Shown here in pieces: positions 30,690-41,985 of a stretch of 64,000 nucleotides of DNA. The DNA lies in contig CM070577.1 of assembly GCA_036346355.1 (NCBI GenBank), forward strand, positions 78,824,509 to 78,888,508, in the 5' to 3' direction. The number at the start of each line of letters is the position of its first letter. Position 1 is the first letter of the stretch. The notes beneath the pieces were generated by a model, which searched no databases, was not told where the DNA came from, and saw only the letters and a list, made by a program, of their open reading frames with translations. The translations under genes were made by a program, and so were the position numbers. Source of the DNA: Rhipidocladum racemiflorum. Lineage: Eukaryota > Streptophyta > Magnoliopsida > Poales > Poaceae.

Positions 30690-33600
30690 GATCCACACGG
30701 CCAGACGCTGCGCCAGAGCCACACCCTGCACGGTGGTGAGAGGCCGAGTCAACCATGTCACCATAGATGCACGCAGAGAATGCTACGGACGTCATACTGG
30801 GTAAGTTACTTGTTAACTCAGTACTTGCAACAGTTTTGTTTGATTCTGGAGCTTCGCATTCGTTTGTTTCACAAGGCTTTGCTGCTAGAAATGATTTGGG
30901 GATTGCAAGACTTAAATGCATGCTTTTAGTTCAAACCCATGATTCCGAACTACGAACGAAAGTAGGATGTTCCGGTGAGAATACTAATAGATGGGATAGA
31001 GTTCCTAGCGAACCTTATTATTTTGGAGACCCAGACCTTAGACGTCATTTTGGGAATGGATTGGTTGTCCAAGCACAAGGCCGTATTGGATTGTGGACGA
31101 AGAACTATCTCAGTTGAGAGCCCGTGTGGAAAGAAAGTGGAATTTCAAGCTACTGCCGTTAGAGATGGACAGTTGATGGTTAACAGTACCAAGGCAATCA
31201 GCATAGAGGATGTCTCAGTAGTGAATGAGTACCCAGATGTTTTTTCTCAAGATCTACCTGGTATGCCGCCAGACAGGGACATAGAGTTTGTGATAGAGCT
31301 TGTACCTGGTACAGCACCGATAGCAAAGAGACCGTATCGGATGTCCACCGAAGAATTGGTAGAGATGAAAAAGCAACTTGAAGAGTTAATGGAGAAAGGA
31401 TTTATCAGACCGAGTTCGTCGCCGTGGGGAGCGCCAGTTTTGTTTGTCAAGAAGAAAGACGGAAGTTTCAGGATGTGCATTGACTACCGTGCAGTCAACG
31501 AAGTCACCGTGAAGAATAAGTACCCGTTACCCAGGATCGATGATTTGTTTGACCAGCTGAGAGGAGCCGGAGTTTTCTCCAAAATTGATCTAAGATCGGG
31601 ATACCATCAGTTGAAGATCCGATCAGAGGATATTCCGAAGACCGCATTCTCGTCAAGATATGGACATTACGAGTTTACAGTTATGTCCTTTGGTCTCGAT
31701 TTAATGCGCCAAAGATATTTCATGAATATGATGAATAAGGTGTTCATGGAATATTTGGACAAGTTTGTTGTCGTGTTCATAGATGATATCCTAATCTACT
31801 CCAAGACAGAGGATGAACATGCCGAACACTTGAGGCGAGTATTGGAAAAGCTGAGGGAACAGCAACTCTTCGCCAAATTCAGTAAGTGTGATTTTTGGAA
31901 GGACAAGGTAGAATTCCTCGAACATGTAATGACCGCAGAAGGAGTCGCCGTAGATCCAAGCAAGGTAGAAGCTGTGTTACATTGGGAGCAGCCAAGATCG
32001 TGACCTGCATCCAGAGTTTCCTTGGAATGGCAGGATACTATCGCCGTTTCATTGAAGGCTTTTCGACAATTGCGAAACCTCTCACGCAATTGCTGAAAAA
32101 GGAGAAGAAGTTTGCATGGACGCCAGAGTGCGAGAAAGGTTTTCAAGAACTGAAGAAACGATTGACATCAGCGCCAGTGTTAGTTCTACCGGATGTTAAT
32201 CAAAGCTTTGATATCTATTGTGATGCATCGCGTCAAGGACTTGGATGTGTGCTGATGCAGAACAGAAAGGCTGTTGCCTATGCATCAAGGCAGTTGAGGC
32301 CGCATGAGGAGAATTATCCGACGCATGACCTAGAGCTAGCTGTCGTAGTGCATGCCTTAAAGATATGGCGTCACTATCTGATCGGGAACAGATGTGAAGT
32401 GTACACGGACCATAAGAGTCTTAAGTACATCTTCACCCAATCAGACTTGAACATGAGGCAGAGAAGATAGTTAGAGTTGATCAAGGACTACAATGTTGGA
32501 ATCCATTACCATCCCGGGAAGGCCAACGTAGTAGCCGATGCTCTGAGTCGGAAAAGCCATACTGTGAGCATGTTGCTAGCCACAAGTCAGGATGAGCTAT
32601 GTGAGGATTTCCAGAGAATGAAGATTGAGGTGGTACCTAGTGGATTCTTGGCCGCATTGGAAGTGAAACCTACCCTAGAGGATCAGAACCGGGAAGGACA
32701 AAAGGATGATGACAAGATCCACAGGATCAGGTCCATCAAGGAGGAAGGCAAGGCAGAGGACTTCAAGTTGGATGAGAAGGCACGTTATGGATGAAGGATC
32801 GCATTTGTGTGCCGAACAAAAAGGAGCTGAAGCAGTTGATTCTAGAAGAAGTCCATGACTCCAAGTATTCAATTCATCCTGGAAGCGCCAAGATGTATCA
32901 GGATTTGAAGGGAAGATTCTGGTGGCCGAGCATGAAGCGTGAAGTTGCCGAGCATGTTGTATTGTGCGACGTATGCCAGAGAGTCAAGGCAATGCATCAG
33001 AGACCAGCAGGATTGTTGCAGCCGCTGAAAATACCTGAGTGGAAGTGGGAGGAAATCGGAATGGATTTCATTACCGGTTTGCCTAAGACTCAAGGAGGTT
33101 ATGACTCCATATGGGTTATAGTGGATCGCTTGACCAAAGTAGCCCATTTTATCCCCGTGAAGACCACTTACTCGGGAGATAAGTTAGCAGAGTTGTATAT
33201 GACCAGGATCGTCTATTTGCACGGAGTGCCAAAGAGGATTGTATCGGACAGAGGTACCCAATTTACCTCAAGGTTCTGGAATAAGTTGCATGAAGCCATG
33301 GGAACCCGTTTGAACTTCAGTACAGCCTATCATCCACAGACGGATGGACAGACCGAAAGAGTCAATCAGATTCTGGAGGATATGCTAAGAGCGTGTGCAT
33401 TAGCTTATGCTACTTCTTGGGATAAGAGTTTGCCGTATGCCGAGTTCAGTTACAATAATAGTTACCAAGCAAGTTTGCAAATGTCACCATTTGAAGCACT
33501 ATATGGACGACCCTGTCAGACGCCATTGAACTGGAATGAGACAGGTGAACGCCGTGTCTTTGGGCCAGATATTCTTCAAGAAGCTGAAGAACAGATTGCC

Positions 33601-34101
33601 ATGATCAGGGAGAGATTGAAGATAGCCCAATCACGATAGAAGAGTTATGCTGACAACCGTCACCGAGACCTGAGTTTCGAACCAGAAGATTTTGTGTATC
33701 TCAGAGTCACACCGCTCAGAGGAGTTAAGAGGTTTCATGCCAAAGGGAAACTCGCACCCCGTTATGTTGGACCATTTAAGATTTTGAGCCGCAGAGGCGA
33801 AGTTGCTTACCAGCTGGAGTTACCGCAGTCATTAGCAGGAGTGCATGACGTGTTCCACGTGTCCCAGTTGAAGAAGTGTCTCCGAGTACCTGAGGAACAG
33901 ACACCGCTAGAGTCAATTGAGTTGCAAGAAGATTTGACGTACAAGGAGCACCCCGTGAAGATTCTGGACACGATGGATCGAGAGACGAGGAACAAATCAA
34001 CCCGTTTCTGTAGAGTTCAGTGGAGCAACCATGAAGAAAGCGAGGCGACTTGGGAACACGAAGAGGATTTGAAGAAAGAATTTCCGAACCTATTCCTTTA
34101 G
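30690..34101 (+). pseudogene. Family A pol (PR-RT-RH-IN-chromodomain), unit 2
   Basis: Same domain order as unit 1 and better preserved: protease DSGASHSFVSQ near 30840; RT open from 30975 to 32003 with IDLRSGYHQLKIRSEDIPKT and VVFIDDILIYSKTEDEHAEH; RNase H (YCDASRQGLGCVLMQ, YTDHKSLKYIF); integrase 32791-33639 (HHCC finger, GMDFITGLPKTQGGYDSIWV, SDRGTQFTS, YHPQTDGQTERVNQILEDML); chromodomain at the end (YKEHPVKILDTMDRETRN, FCRVQWSNHEESEATWEHEE). Breaks: a short scramble in the RT (near 31690-31715), a TGA at 32001-32003, TAG at 32468-32470 (Trp codon), a frameshift near 32780, and TAG at 33637-33639 (Gln codon). The breaks at 32001 and 32780 are shared with unit 1 and absent from N1. Confidence 0.9.
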
Positions 34102-34109
34102 TAAGATCT

Positions 34110-34129
34110 GAATCTCGGGGACGAGATTC
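34110..34129 (+). promoter_or_regulatory. Conserved hairpin between pol and PPT, unit 2
   Basis: Same 20-base perfect hairpin as at 23745-23764, in the same position relative to the pol stop and the PPT. Confidence 0.7.
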
Positions 34130-34133
34130 TGTT

Positions 34134-34147
34134 AAGGGGGGGAGGTT
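34134..34147 (+). other. Polypurine tract, unit 2
   Basis: AAGGGGGGGAGGTT immediately before LTR P3 (TGTAACACCCC at 34148). Confidence 0.85.
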
Positions 34148-37100
34148 TGTAACACCCCAAAATTTTGCTTTTCTTAAATTCTTGTGTGAATTGGCACTTT
34201 GGTGAATTTTTGGAATTTTCTGGAATTTATTTGGAATTATTTGGAATTTATTTGAATTTATTCCATTTTGAAATAATTAAAGAATTAAACTTTGCAAATA
34301 AAAATTTATTGGAAATATTTTATTTGAGTCCAAAATTCCCCAAAGTATTTTCCATAATTTTTCTGGAATTTTTCTGAGTCTTTTGCTATTTTTAATGAAT
34401 TAAATGAATTACTGGGAATTATTTTAAATATTAAATCGCTGGAAAATCCAAACCGGGTTTGCACTGTTCATCCGACCGAGCCCGAGTCAGACTCGAGTTC
34501 GAGTCCGACCCGAGCCACGTAGTCAAGCCGAACCCACTCGGCCAATCCGACCAACCCAACTTCGCGTGACCGCTGGATTGGATGCGGATCCAACGGCCAC
34601 GATGAGCCACGTAGCCCGATCAGAGTCCTCGCCGGACTCGCCGTCGCGTGGGTGGGCCTCGGTTTTCGCAGAGTACCTGACGGACGTCGAGGGCCTATTT
34701 ATTGCGCCGTCTTCCGTGTCGTGACCTAGACTTCCGTGCGCACCCATAGCCCCAACTCTCGCCGCCCGAGCCGCCGTATCGCGCCCGCTAGAGCTCGCCG
34801 GAGTTGCCTCTTCCCTCCGCCGTGGTTCTTTGCCGATTGCCGCCATGTCCGTCGTCCTCCGCCGCCGTTATGCCCAGATCCGGAACCGGGAGGCCACGAC
34901 GCGTCCGGGCGTCCAACTCACCTCGCCGGAGGAGCCCCGCAACGCCGTGGCCTAGGTCGTTGCCCCCAAAGACGGCCACCGCGCCACAGACGCCATCACC
35001 GTCCCTCGCTGAGCACCGCCACCGTCCGATCAACATCCGACGCCCCGAGATCTCGCCACGTCACCCGCCGGTGAGATCCGTTCCAAATCCTAGATCCAAT
35101 CTCAACCGTTGGATCTAGATCCAACGGTCCAGATCAAACGCGTTAACCTAAACGCGTGAGACCCAGATGACCGGGCCGTTGAATTTCAAATCAACGGCCG
35201 AGATTGCGCCACGCAGCGTCGGAAGGCCGACCGGCCGCGGCCAAGCCGCACTAGCGCGTGATGTCGACACGCCGCCCGCTGTCGTCACGGCTTGGTCGAA
35301 CCGCACCATGACGTCCACTGACGCCATGGCGGGCTCAAGATGTCGGCCGTCCCAGCCAGACGACGTCGAAGAACGACGTCACCAGTGGGTCCCACCACAA
35401 GACTGGTGGTGAGCCCGCCGACGCCGGCGATGACGTCACCCGAGGGGACCCACCGGCCGACACATGGAGCCGTGGACCGAGTCCACCGTGCGGACCGAGC
35501 CAAGCCGTGGCCGAGCCCATGGACACCGACGCCACCGGCCCAATCGAGGCTGCCACGTGTCCAGCCGACGCAATAATTAATTTCCGAAAAAGAAAATGAT
35601 TTATTAATTCGAAGTAATGATTTCAGATTTTGATTCAAACTTCAAACGCTTATAACTTTTGCGTTTCAACTCCGATTTGAGTGATTCAAATTTCTAAATT
35701 TGTATAAAATTGAGATCTACCTAATTATGAATTTTATTTAATTTTTGGACTAAAGTTTTCCTCTGTAATATTATTTAATTGATTATTTAAACTTTAAATA
35801 ATTATAACTTTTGCATTTAAACTCCAAATTTGACGATTCCAGTTCCTAAAAATTCATAAAATTATGTTCTCTCTGTTTATGGATTTTATTTGGATGTTTG
35901 GACACTTTTGGTCTTCTGTTTTATTCATTTGTTGCTATTTGCACGCGTTACGAGTAGACGTTGAAGTTCCGGAAGGATTCGAAGGAGAAGTACTGACTCA
36001 GGATCCAACTCAAGACCAAGAACAAGTACTTTTTGAAGGCAAGTTGTGCTTTGACCATGTTGATCCTATTTTGAAACCTATTTTGGTTCAAATTATTGCA
36101 TGCTAGTTCAATTAGAAAATACTTTATTTAAATATGGGAAATTAGATAAATGCCAACTGCTGTATGACACCTTGATTAATTAAATATGTGCCATGACCCT
36201 TGTCACCCTAGTTGTGGTTTACTAGTTGGACATTATTAAATTGCCAACATGGGAAATTAGATCGTTGTAGTATGTTGCTTAGACCTGCTACGTGCTCATG
36301 ACATGATTTTGGACAATCAAATGTTAATATTGACTTAATGATATATTGAACCTGTTTTGGAAAGGTATCATGTGATGTTGATGGCACGTGGTGCATGGTA
36401 ATCAACTGGGGTTTGATAAATAGTTTTGTAGGGGCATGTGGCAAGAATGATCGTGGGCAGTTAGCAATCGGGATGTTGATTTGGTTCTTCGGGTAGTCTT
36501 GCCTGGTCACCCTAAGGACTTAACCTTGCAAGCCTTTGAACTGAGTCAATCTTGCAACCACATGTCTGTAATGGGACGGACCTAGTTGATTAAGTTGCTA
36601 ATAACGTACCTGTGGGACCTCAGGAGGTCAACTACACCCTTTGTGTAAGTTGTACGGGGAGCGCACGGGGCTGCGCCAGTACCCATCTAACGGTTGGTTG
36701 GCCTAAACTTCGCCTTAGCTAAGGGAAGGGTTAGTGTGCAACAACCGGGGAGGACCACTTGTGCTGTTAGAAGTTTCCGAAAGACTTTGTTACGGGAACT
36801 CGCCTTTGTGGTGTTTGACTGTATCTTGTGGGTAAAGTGCATAACATCTGCAGAGTGTAGAATCTATTCGAATAGCCGTGTCCGCGGTAATGGACATCGC
36901 TTGGGAATTATAGTCAAGGGTTAGACTTTCTTGAAAATAACTTGGACTTGAAGGGTTGGGTTGGATTAATAATGATGTTGATGGAAATGTGGATTAGGAT
37001 GGGAAAGATGTTTACTAAACTCCTTGAAAAGTTATCTATGCTTTACTTGTTACTACTGCTTTCGAATCTACTTATGATACTTGTTAAATGCTGTTTACTG

Positions 37101-37561
37101 CAAAAATACCTTGAGCTATTCCTTTGTATTAAGCCATGCATGTAGTATATTAGCTGCATTCTGTGCATGACTTGCTGAGTACCAAGTACTCACCCTTGCC
37201 ACAATACAACACCAGTTGAAGAGGGGACTACACCAGCTTTGGAGGAGGAGCTCCAAGAGGAACCGTCTACTTAGGGAGCGAGCCCAGTCAGTTGCCTGTG
37301 GTATACTGGATGGCGCCACGAAGTTATCTTATTTTTTTGCTGCTACTATTTCTCTCTTACTAAGTTTCGCCCTGCGAGGCGTATATTTGTAACTTGACCA
37401 TAAGGTCGAGTAACCAGTTTGACTATTTAATTAAAGTACTTTATTAGTATCGAGGGGTATGATTGTGATATTTACCGATGTTAAGATTGTGTGCACTAGC
37501 GCGTTCCTGGACTAGTGCTGAATACACAGAGGGTCCGGATTTGCAAATTCGGGTCCCGACA
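34148..37561 (+). mobile_element. Family A LTR, copy P3 (3.4 kb)
   Basis: Begins TGTAACACCCC after a PPT and ends GGTCCCGACA, followed by GCTAT at 37562-37566 and the only complete LTR-D tail. It is therefore the true 3' end of the original insertion into LTR-D. The palindrome is at 35106-35127, the TATA-like box at 34695-34703, and the 80-codon frame at 35864-36106. Confidence 0.92.
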
Positions 37562-39179
37562 GCTATGTTCCTTAAACTTGCTATATTGTGGGATGCGGTA
37601 GAACTAAACCTGGATTGTGGGATTACCTCAATTATTTGTTGACATGAGAACATTGGAAACCCTAGGTTATGGTTAGACAAAAAGTAATGTCAATTTGGTA
37701 TACTCGATTATTATTTGCACATGCTTAGTATGCTCTAGTAATGGGATCATGAATGGATGGTTACACTGTTCATGATAATCAATGAGAATAGACCTGTTTT
37801 GGAAGAGACGGGTGGTGTCTCATGATTTGGAAAGGTTGGTTATGACAGTAAAGGATACCGATAGTTTGTTAAAAATGAAAATAAAACTATGTTTTGACAC
37901 AGGTGGATTATGGCAATAGCCGGAGGTGTAAGCATTAACTTACACGTAGTGTAGGGGGAGTTTCCACAGGTTAATTTAAGGACCGAACATAGTGTTGTTA
38001 AATCCAAGAATTACCGTACAACCACAATGCTATTTATGGGGTAGCCTCAACCTACTAAGTTATTTAAAGCGGCTTTGCACATTGGGAGGTCAAGTAGCAC
38101 AAGCCTTAAACCCTTTCGAGTTGGCTTGTAAGGGGCTTCCACATGGACTTGTGGGTAATCGCATACCGATGCAACGGTGTACGCCTCACTATGGGAAGGA
38201 ACACGTGTTCTTGATCTCGCGCAATGAGAATTTATATCTTCCCAAATTTTTGTTCCTACCATAGTAAGGATTTAACGTCACTGGGCTGGTGTAAAGTCAG
38301 GATTAAATAATGTAACAGTTGTGTATGATTTTCCTCGGCACACCTAAGGAAGTGTGTTAATTTGCAATGCACAAAGGGAAAATCATTATTTGTGGGTAAA
38401 GTTGTACAACTCTGCAGAGTCTAAACTTTTCGAAAAGCCGTTCCCACGATTATGGGAGTCTTGGTGCGCTCACACTAAGTTAGAGTTTTGGTACTTTTAT
38501 AAAATGGATGGAACTTAATGGTAGTTGGAAAGAATCATGTGAAAAGTGTTGTGGTCAATGGAAGATGTTGTTGATGTCAATGGTATGGAAATGGACGGTA
38601 CTTTACTCACAATCATGGAGGATTGTGAGATTGTTATTACTCTATTTATACTTGTTATTTACATATCTGTCAATTGCTTTACAAATTTTCGCTTACAATC
38701 TATTATTCTGTATTTACAATTCAATTCGGCTTTATGCAAAAATAACTTAGTAGCTTCCCATGACATAGCCTGCATTTACTTTATACATTTGTGATACACT
38801 ACAAGTCTTGCGAGTACATACGTGTACTCAACCTTGCTATTGTTGACATTCAGAGAATGAAGAGAATGAGTAGCCAGATCCAGACGCAGAATACGGGGAC
38901 TTTGCTAACGAGTCTTTCTAAGGTTTACCCTTGTCAGTTGCCTGTGGTATTTTGGGTAGAAGGCAAGCTGCCAAGATTTGTATCTTCCGCTGCAGACTCT
39001 TGAATTCGGCCAATAAGCCATGATTGTAAGACTTTATTTCTATCAATGTAATATGAACTTGTATGGATGTGATGACAATGTTGTAAATGTGCGTGCTAGC
39101 CACTGATCATGGGACTAGTACTGTTTGCACATAGGAATCCCTCTTGGTATTCCACGCCATTAAAGGGAGGGTTCCGACA
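37562..39179 (+). mobile_element. LTR of gypsy family D, right part
   Basis: Continues LTR-D from GCTAT to the terminal TTCCGACA at 39179, followed by the TSD ggttc (39180-39184). Up to 38833 it equals the duplicated tails at 16849 and 27191. The part from 38834 (TTGCTATTGTTGAC) to the end is unique. It contains GAGTACATACGTGTACTCAA, equivalent to GAGTACCAAGTACTCACCC in LTR-A, and TTGCCTGTGGTAT, also shared, so LTR-A and LTR-D belong to related lineages. Short open frames here carry no domain. Confidence 0.82.
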
Positions 39180-39184
39180 GGTTC

Positions 39185-39299
39185 TTTCTCAGAACCGATT
39201 GTGATAACCTGTTTCTAAAATTTACAAATGACATACATGTATCACAATCGGTTTTTTAGTCAAAAGTTTGGAACCGACACAGATGAAGCGTAGTGATGT
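39185..39299. repeat. CACTA right subterminal repeats, continuation of 8081-8526
   Basis: AGAACCGATTGTGATAACC and ATCACAATCGG units as in the array at 8081-8526, then GGAACCGACACAGATGAAGC next to the terminus. Separated from the first part by the LTR-D insertion. Confidence 0.8.
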
Positions 39300-39307
39300 A
39301 TCATCCT

Positions 39308-40363
39308 TAGGGGTGAAAACGGATCGGATACGGACGGATAATGGCTCTACCATATTTGTTTTCATATTTTTTCTCGGATTCGGATACGAATACGGATAGT
39401 CCGGATACGAATACGAATACGAATAATGTCGAATACAGATACGGATCGAATACGAATCGAATCGGATACTGATTCATTAATATTTATCTAACATGATAAT
39501 CCCTTAGATCGTACATAAAAAATCAATGAAAACACATAACTAATTGATTTGATTAAAACATTTTTGAAAATTGAATAAATATAAGCATTTTCATTCACTT
39601 AGACAATAGTTAGATACCATGTTGCAAACAAAATTATGTAAGACTTAGTTCATCACGTACATACGATTAATCCATCATACATGTAGATCAAAACACAAAA
39701 TAAAGGTGATCCTTGCTCAGAGATACAAATGGAAACAAATATAGAATACACAAAAAGTTTGATAATACTTAATTACCATATCTCTAGAAAACATGTATAA
39801 CACTTACATTTAATGACCCCAAGATTTGTATTATTTGTTAAATTATGTTTAAAATAATAAATTATGTATTTTATGAGTTTTTATGCATTTTAGCTACTTA
39901 TTTAAAATATTTTCCTATTAAAGACAACATTTTTTAAATTTTTAGAAAATTTAAAATATGATAAAATTTTAAAAATAATTTTTTTACAAATTATAGACAA
40001 TGTTAGGAATTTTATCAAAAAATTTCATAATTTTTGGAGCTAGTTTGCTAATTTTAATAATTGAAACATGATTTATGGATTAATTAAATTAGAAAACAAG
40101 TTAAAATTTAGTAACCTTTTTGGGCCAAAAGAGTAGCTTGGCCCAGCCCACATGTATATCCGGATATCCGATCCATCACTATCCGGATTATCCGAATCCG
40201 TATCCGACGGATAGTGGGCTACCGAATCCGTATCCGTATCCGACAAAAAATATCCGTATCCGTATCCGATCCGATACTATCCGACAAATATCCGATCCGA
40301 CAGAATCCGTATCCGAAAATTATCCGGATCGGTCGGAAACTATCCGATCCGTTTTCATCCCTA
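39308..40363. mobile_element. Non-autonomous hAT element (1,056 bp) with perfect 8-bp TSD
   Basis: Terminal inverted repeats TAGGGGTGAAAACGGATCGG and the inverse CCGATCCGTTTTCATCCCTA; TSD ATCATCCT at 39300-39307 and 40364-40371. An 8-bp TSD and this TIR are characteristic of hAT transposons. Both ends carry arrays of CGGATACGAATACG / TATCCGTATCCG motifs, the centre is AT-rich, and there is no transposase frame, so movement would need a transposase from elsewhere. The perfect TSD suggests a fairly recent insertion. Confidence 0.93.
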
Positions 40364-40380
40364 ATCATCCTGTAGTAGTG
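40364..40380 (-). mobile_element. CACTA right terminal inverted repeat
   Basis: On the minus strand: CACTACTACAGGATGAT. The hAT insertion duplicated its inner 8 bases (ATCATCCT), leaving only GTAGTAGTG outside the hAT. The adjacent GTA (40381-40383) would be the 3-bp target duplication expected for CACTA elements; the left partner was not found. Confidence 0.75.
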
Positions 40381-41266
40381 GTATGAGCAACTAAATTGCT
40401 CCCCCTAAACATGTGAGCCATAGGGTATCTAGTCTGAACAATCAGACTTTATTTGTGTTAAGTCTCAAAGTCTAGAGCATGAGAATCTATATTAGATATT
40501 CGCTCCCTCTAAAGATAACAACCATTATAGTCTTATTGTTCAATTGCCATATTGTCATTCCATTGAATAGATGTAGGCAAGGATCTTGTGAATATACACC
40601 GATAATCACAAATATCTTCCTGCTAAACTTATATCTCACCGTTCTTATAAGAATCGTGAGTACATAGAATTTAGAGTGATATCATTTCTCATATTTATCC
40701 TTTCACATAACCACTTCTTGATCTTGTGCAATACAAGTATTCATTATCCTCGTAGAGGACTATATGGGCATATAGTTGCAGCACCTCATTATCGCTGGAT
40801 GATAAGACTAGTTCCAATCATACGAGGCTTTATCCATTCAACTATCTCTTAGTGGTTCCCCAAGATTGCATCTAGTGTCTATCCAATAGACTTGTAACAA
40901 ATGATTGTCCCATCTCAGAGAATAATCAACCCATGACATTGCATGATGGGGATAATTATAAATTGTCAAAGCCTAAATACCACCAATATAACCAATTCCT
41001 TCAAAGAACTTTAGAGGATACAATCACTATTATTCCCATAACCTTTGTTATGCAGATGCACTTTATATTACTATAATTAAATTTCGAAATTACATGATTC
41101 AAACATGATCATAATTAGTGCATATACAAGTGCCCTTATGTGACAGTCAAGCACATATGGTCTTATACTTTCTTTGAGGATATGCTTAATACCATTTAAT
41201 AGTGTAGCATCATATACGCTAATAATATCTAGATGCAAGTATGGAACCTGATCATATTCCAACAGG
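40381..41266 (-). mobile_element. Probable degenerate Copia-type LTR fragment
   Basis: Read on the minus strand from 41266, it starts TGTTGGAATATGATCAGG, the usual beginning of many plant Copia LTRs, and runs through about 880 AT-rich bases without a coding frame to the CACTA insertion point. The two GGGAGC motifs near its end are also on the minus strand. Neither a PBS nor a PPT is visible at 41266, so the assignment rests on the start motif alone. Confidence 0.4.
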
Positions 41267-41859
41267 TCAAGATGTGTCTTGTTCCACTAAGGATTATATG
41301 ATCATTGTTGTCTTTAGCACATGAAGTTAATTTTTATTAAACCTCCTCTACAATCATTTGCAGGCCTGCAATGACCGGTAATTTGAGTGATCCATCATGA
41401 TCAACTCGATCTTTAGCTAGGCATTATGATTTACCTTCTTTCAGGTAAACATCTACATTTATTATATTTCTTGTGGTTCCGGTGACATCAATGTCAAATT
41501 TATATGGATACGATCCAATGACTCTTTCGATGAACTCACAAGGACACAGATAGTCCGACGACCTATACATGTTGCCTCTTTCTATCCTTATCTCGATAAG
41601 GATTTAGAACTTCATCGATACTCTATTCACTGCATTTAATTAATTACTTATTGCCAGAGATATTGTATAGCGAAACATTATCTTATTTCTCATGGAGGAA
41701 ATATCAAGCCACTTTTCATGAATTCTGAACCATCATTTACTCGTTTGCTTGAAAACTTATTTTCCAGATTAATAATAATTTAGTTTATTTGAAAGCTTTA
41801 TCTTTGTTGAATAATTGTTTTAAATGCTTTATTATAGAACCTAGCTATATGGCATCCAA
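41267..41859. other. Degenerate sequence, no gene recognised
   Basis: AT-rich, all frames closed. Probably part of the decayed Copia element to its right, but I see no domain. Confidence 0.4.
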
Positions 41860-41985
41860 TGGCAAAGGAAGAGGAAATATATCTTGTAGATAGTTGCACC
41901 AGTAATATGATAGTTAGGGAGACTAAATATTTCTAAACATTGTGAAAAATGACTGGAGACATCATGACCATTGTAGGAAAATTCA
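41860..41985 (+). pseudogene. Copia-type protease remnant
   Basis: The translated segment reads AKEEEIYLVDSCTSNMIVRE, then TKYF, two stops, and KMTGDIMTIVG. This matches the aspartic protease region of Ty1/copia gag-pol (LVDS-x-T/S...REtKYF...G...TI.G) with the DS of the active site retained. Stops after KYF show that it is dead. It is on the plus strand, opposite to the LTR-like fragment at 40381-41266, so the two may be from different elements. Confidence 0.6.

Larger units (their letters stand above)
18117..38833 (+). repeat. Tandem duplication, two units of about 10.35 kb
   Basis: Unit 1 (18117-28470) and unit 2 (28464-38833) have the same content: leader, ORF0, gag, pol, PPT, LTR-A, GCTAT, 1.27 kb of LTR-D tail ending CTCAACC. 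Junction offsets (18123 to 28470) and LTR offsets (13456 to 23783 to 34148) give periods of 10,327-10,365 bases. Upstream, LTR P1 plus its LTR-D tail (13456-18123) is a partial first unit. The array is in head-to-tail orientation. Confidence 0.88.
2806..40380 (-). mobile_element. Degenerate CACTA (En/Spm-type) DNA transposon, hosting nested insertions
   Basis: Support: a tnp2/DUF4216-type transposase pseudogene on the minus strand (3745-7044); subterminal repeat arrays at 2806-3420, 8081-8526 and 39185-39299; and a right terminus that reads CACTACTACAGGATGAT on the minus strand, ending at 40380 once the hAT insertion is removed. The two halves of the right subterminal array are separated by the LTR-D insertion with a perfect 5-bp TSD (ggttc at 8522-8526 and 39180-39184), which proves that they were contiguous. 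No matching left TIR is visible, so the left limit given is only where subterminal-type repeats begin. Captured gene pieces at 1240-2600 probably belong to it as well. Confidence 0.75.

Noticed and set aside
39308..40363. ATCCGTATCCG repeats considered as a satellite
   Set aside because: They are confined to the two ends of one TSD-flanked hAT element and are inverted between the ends.
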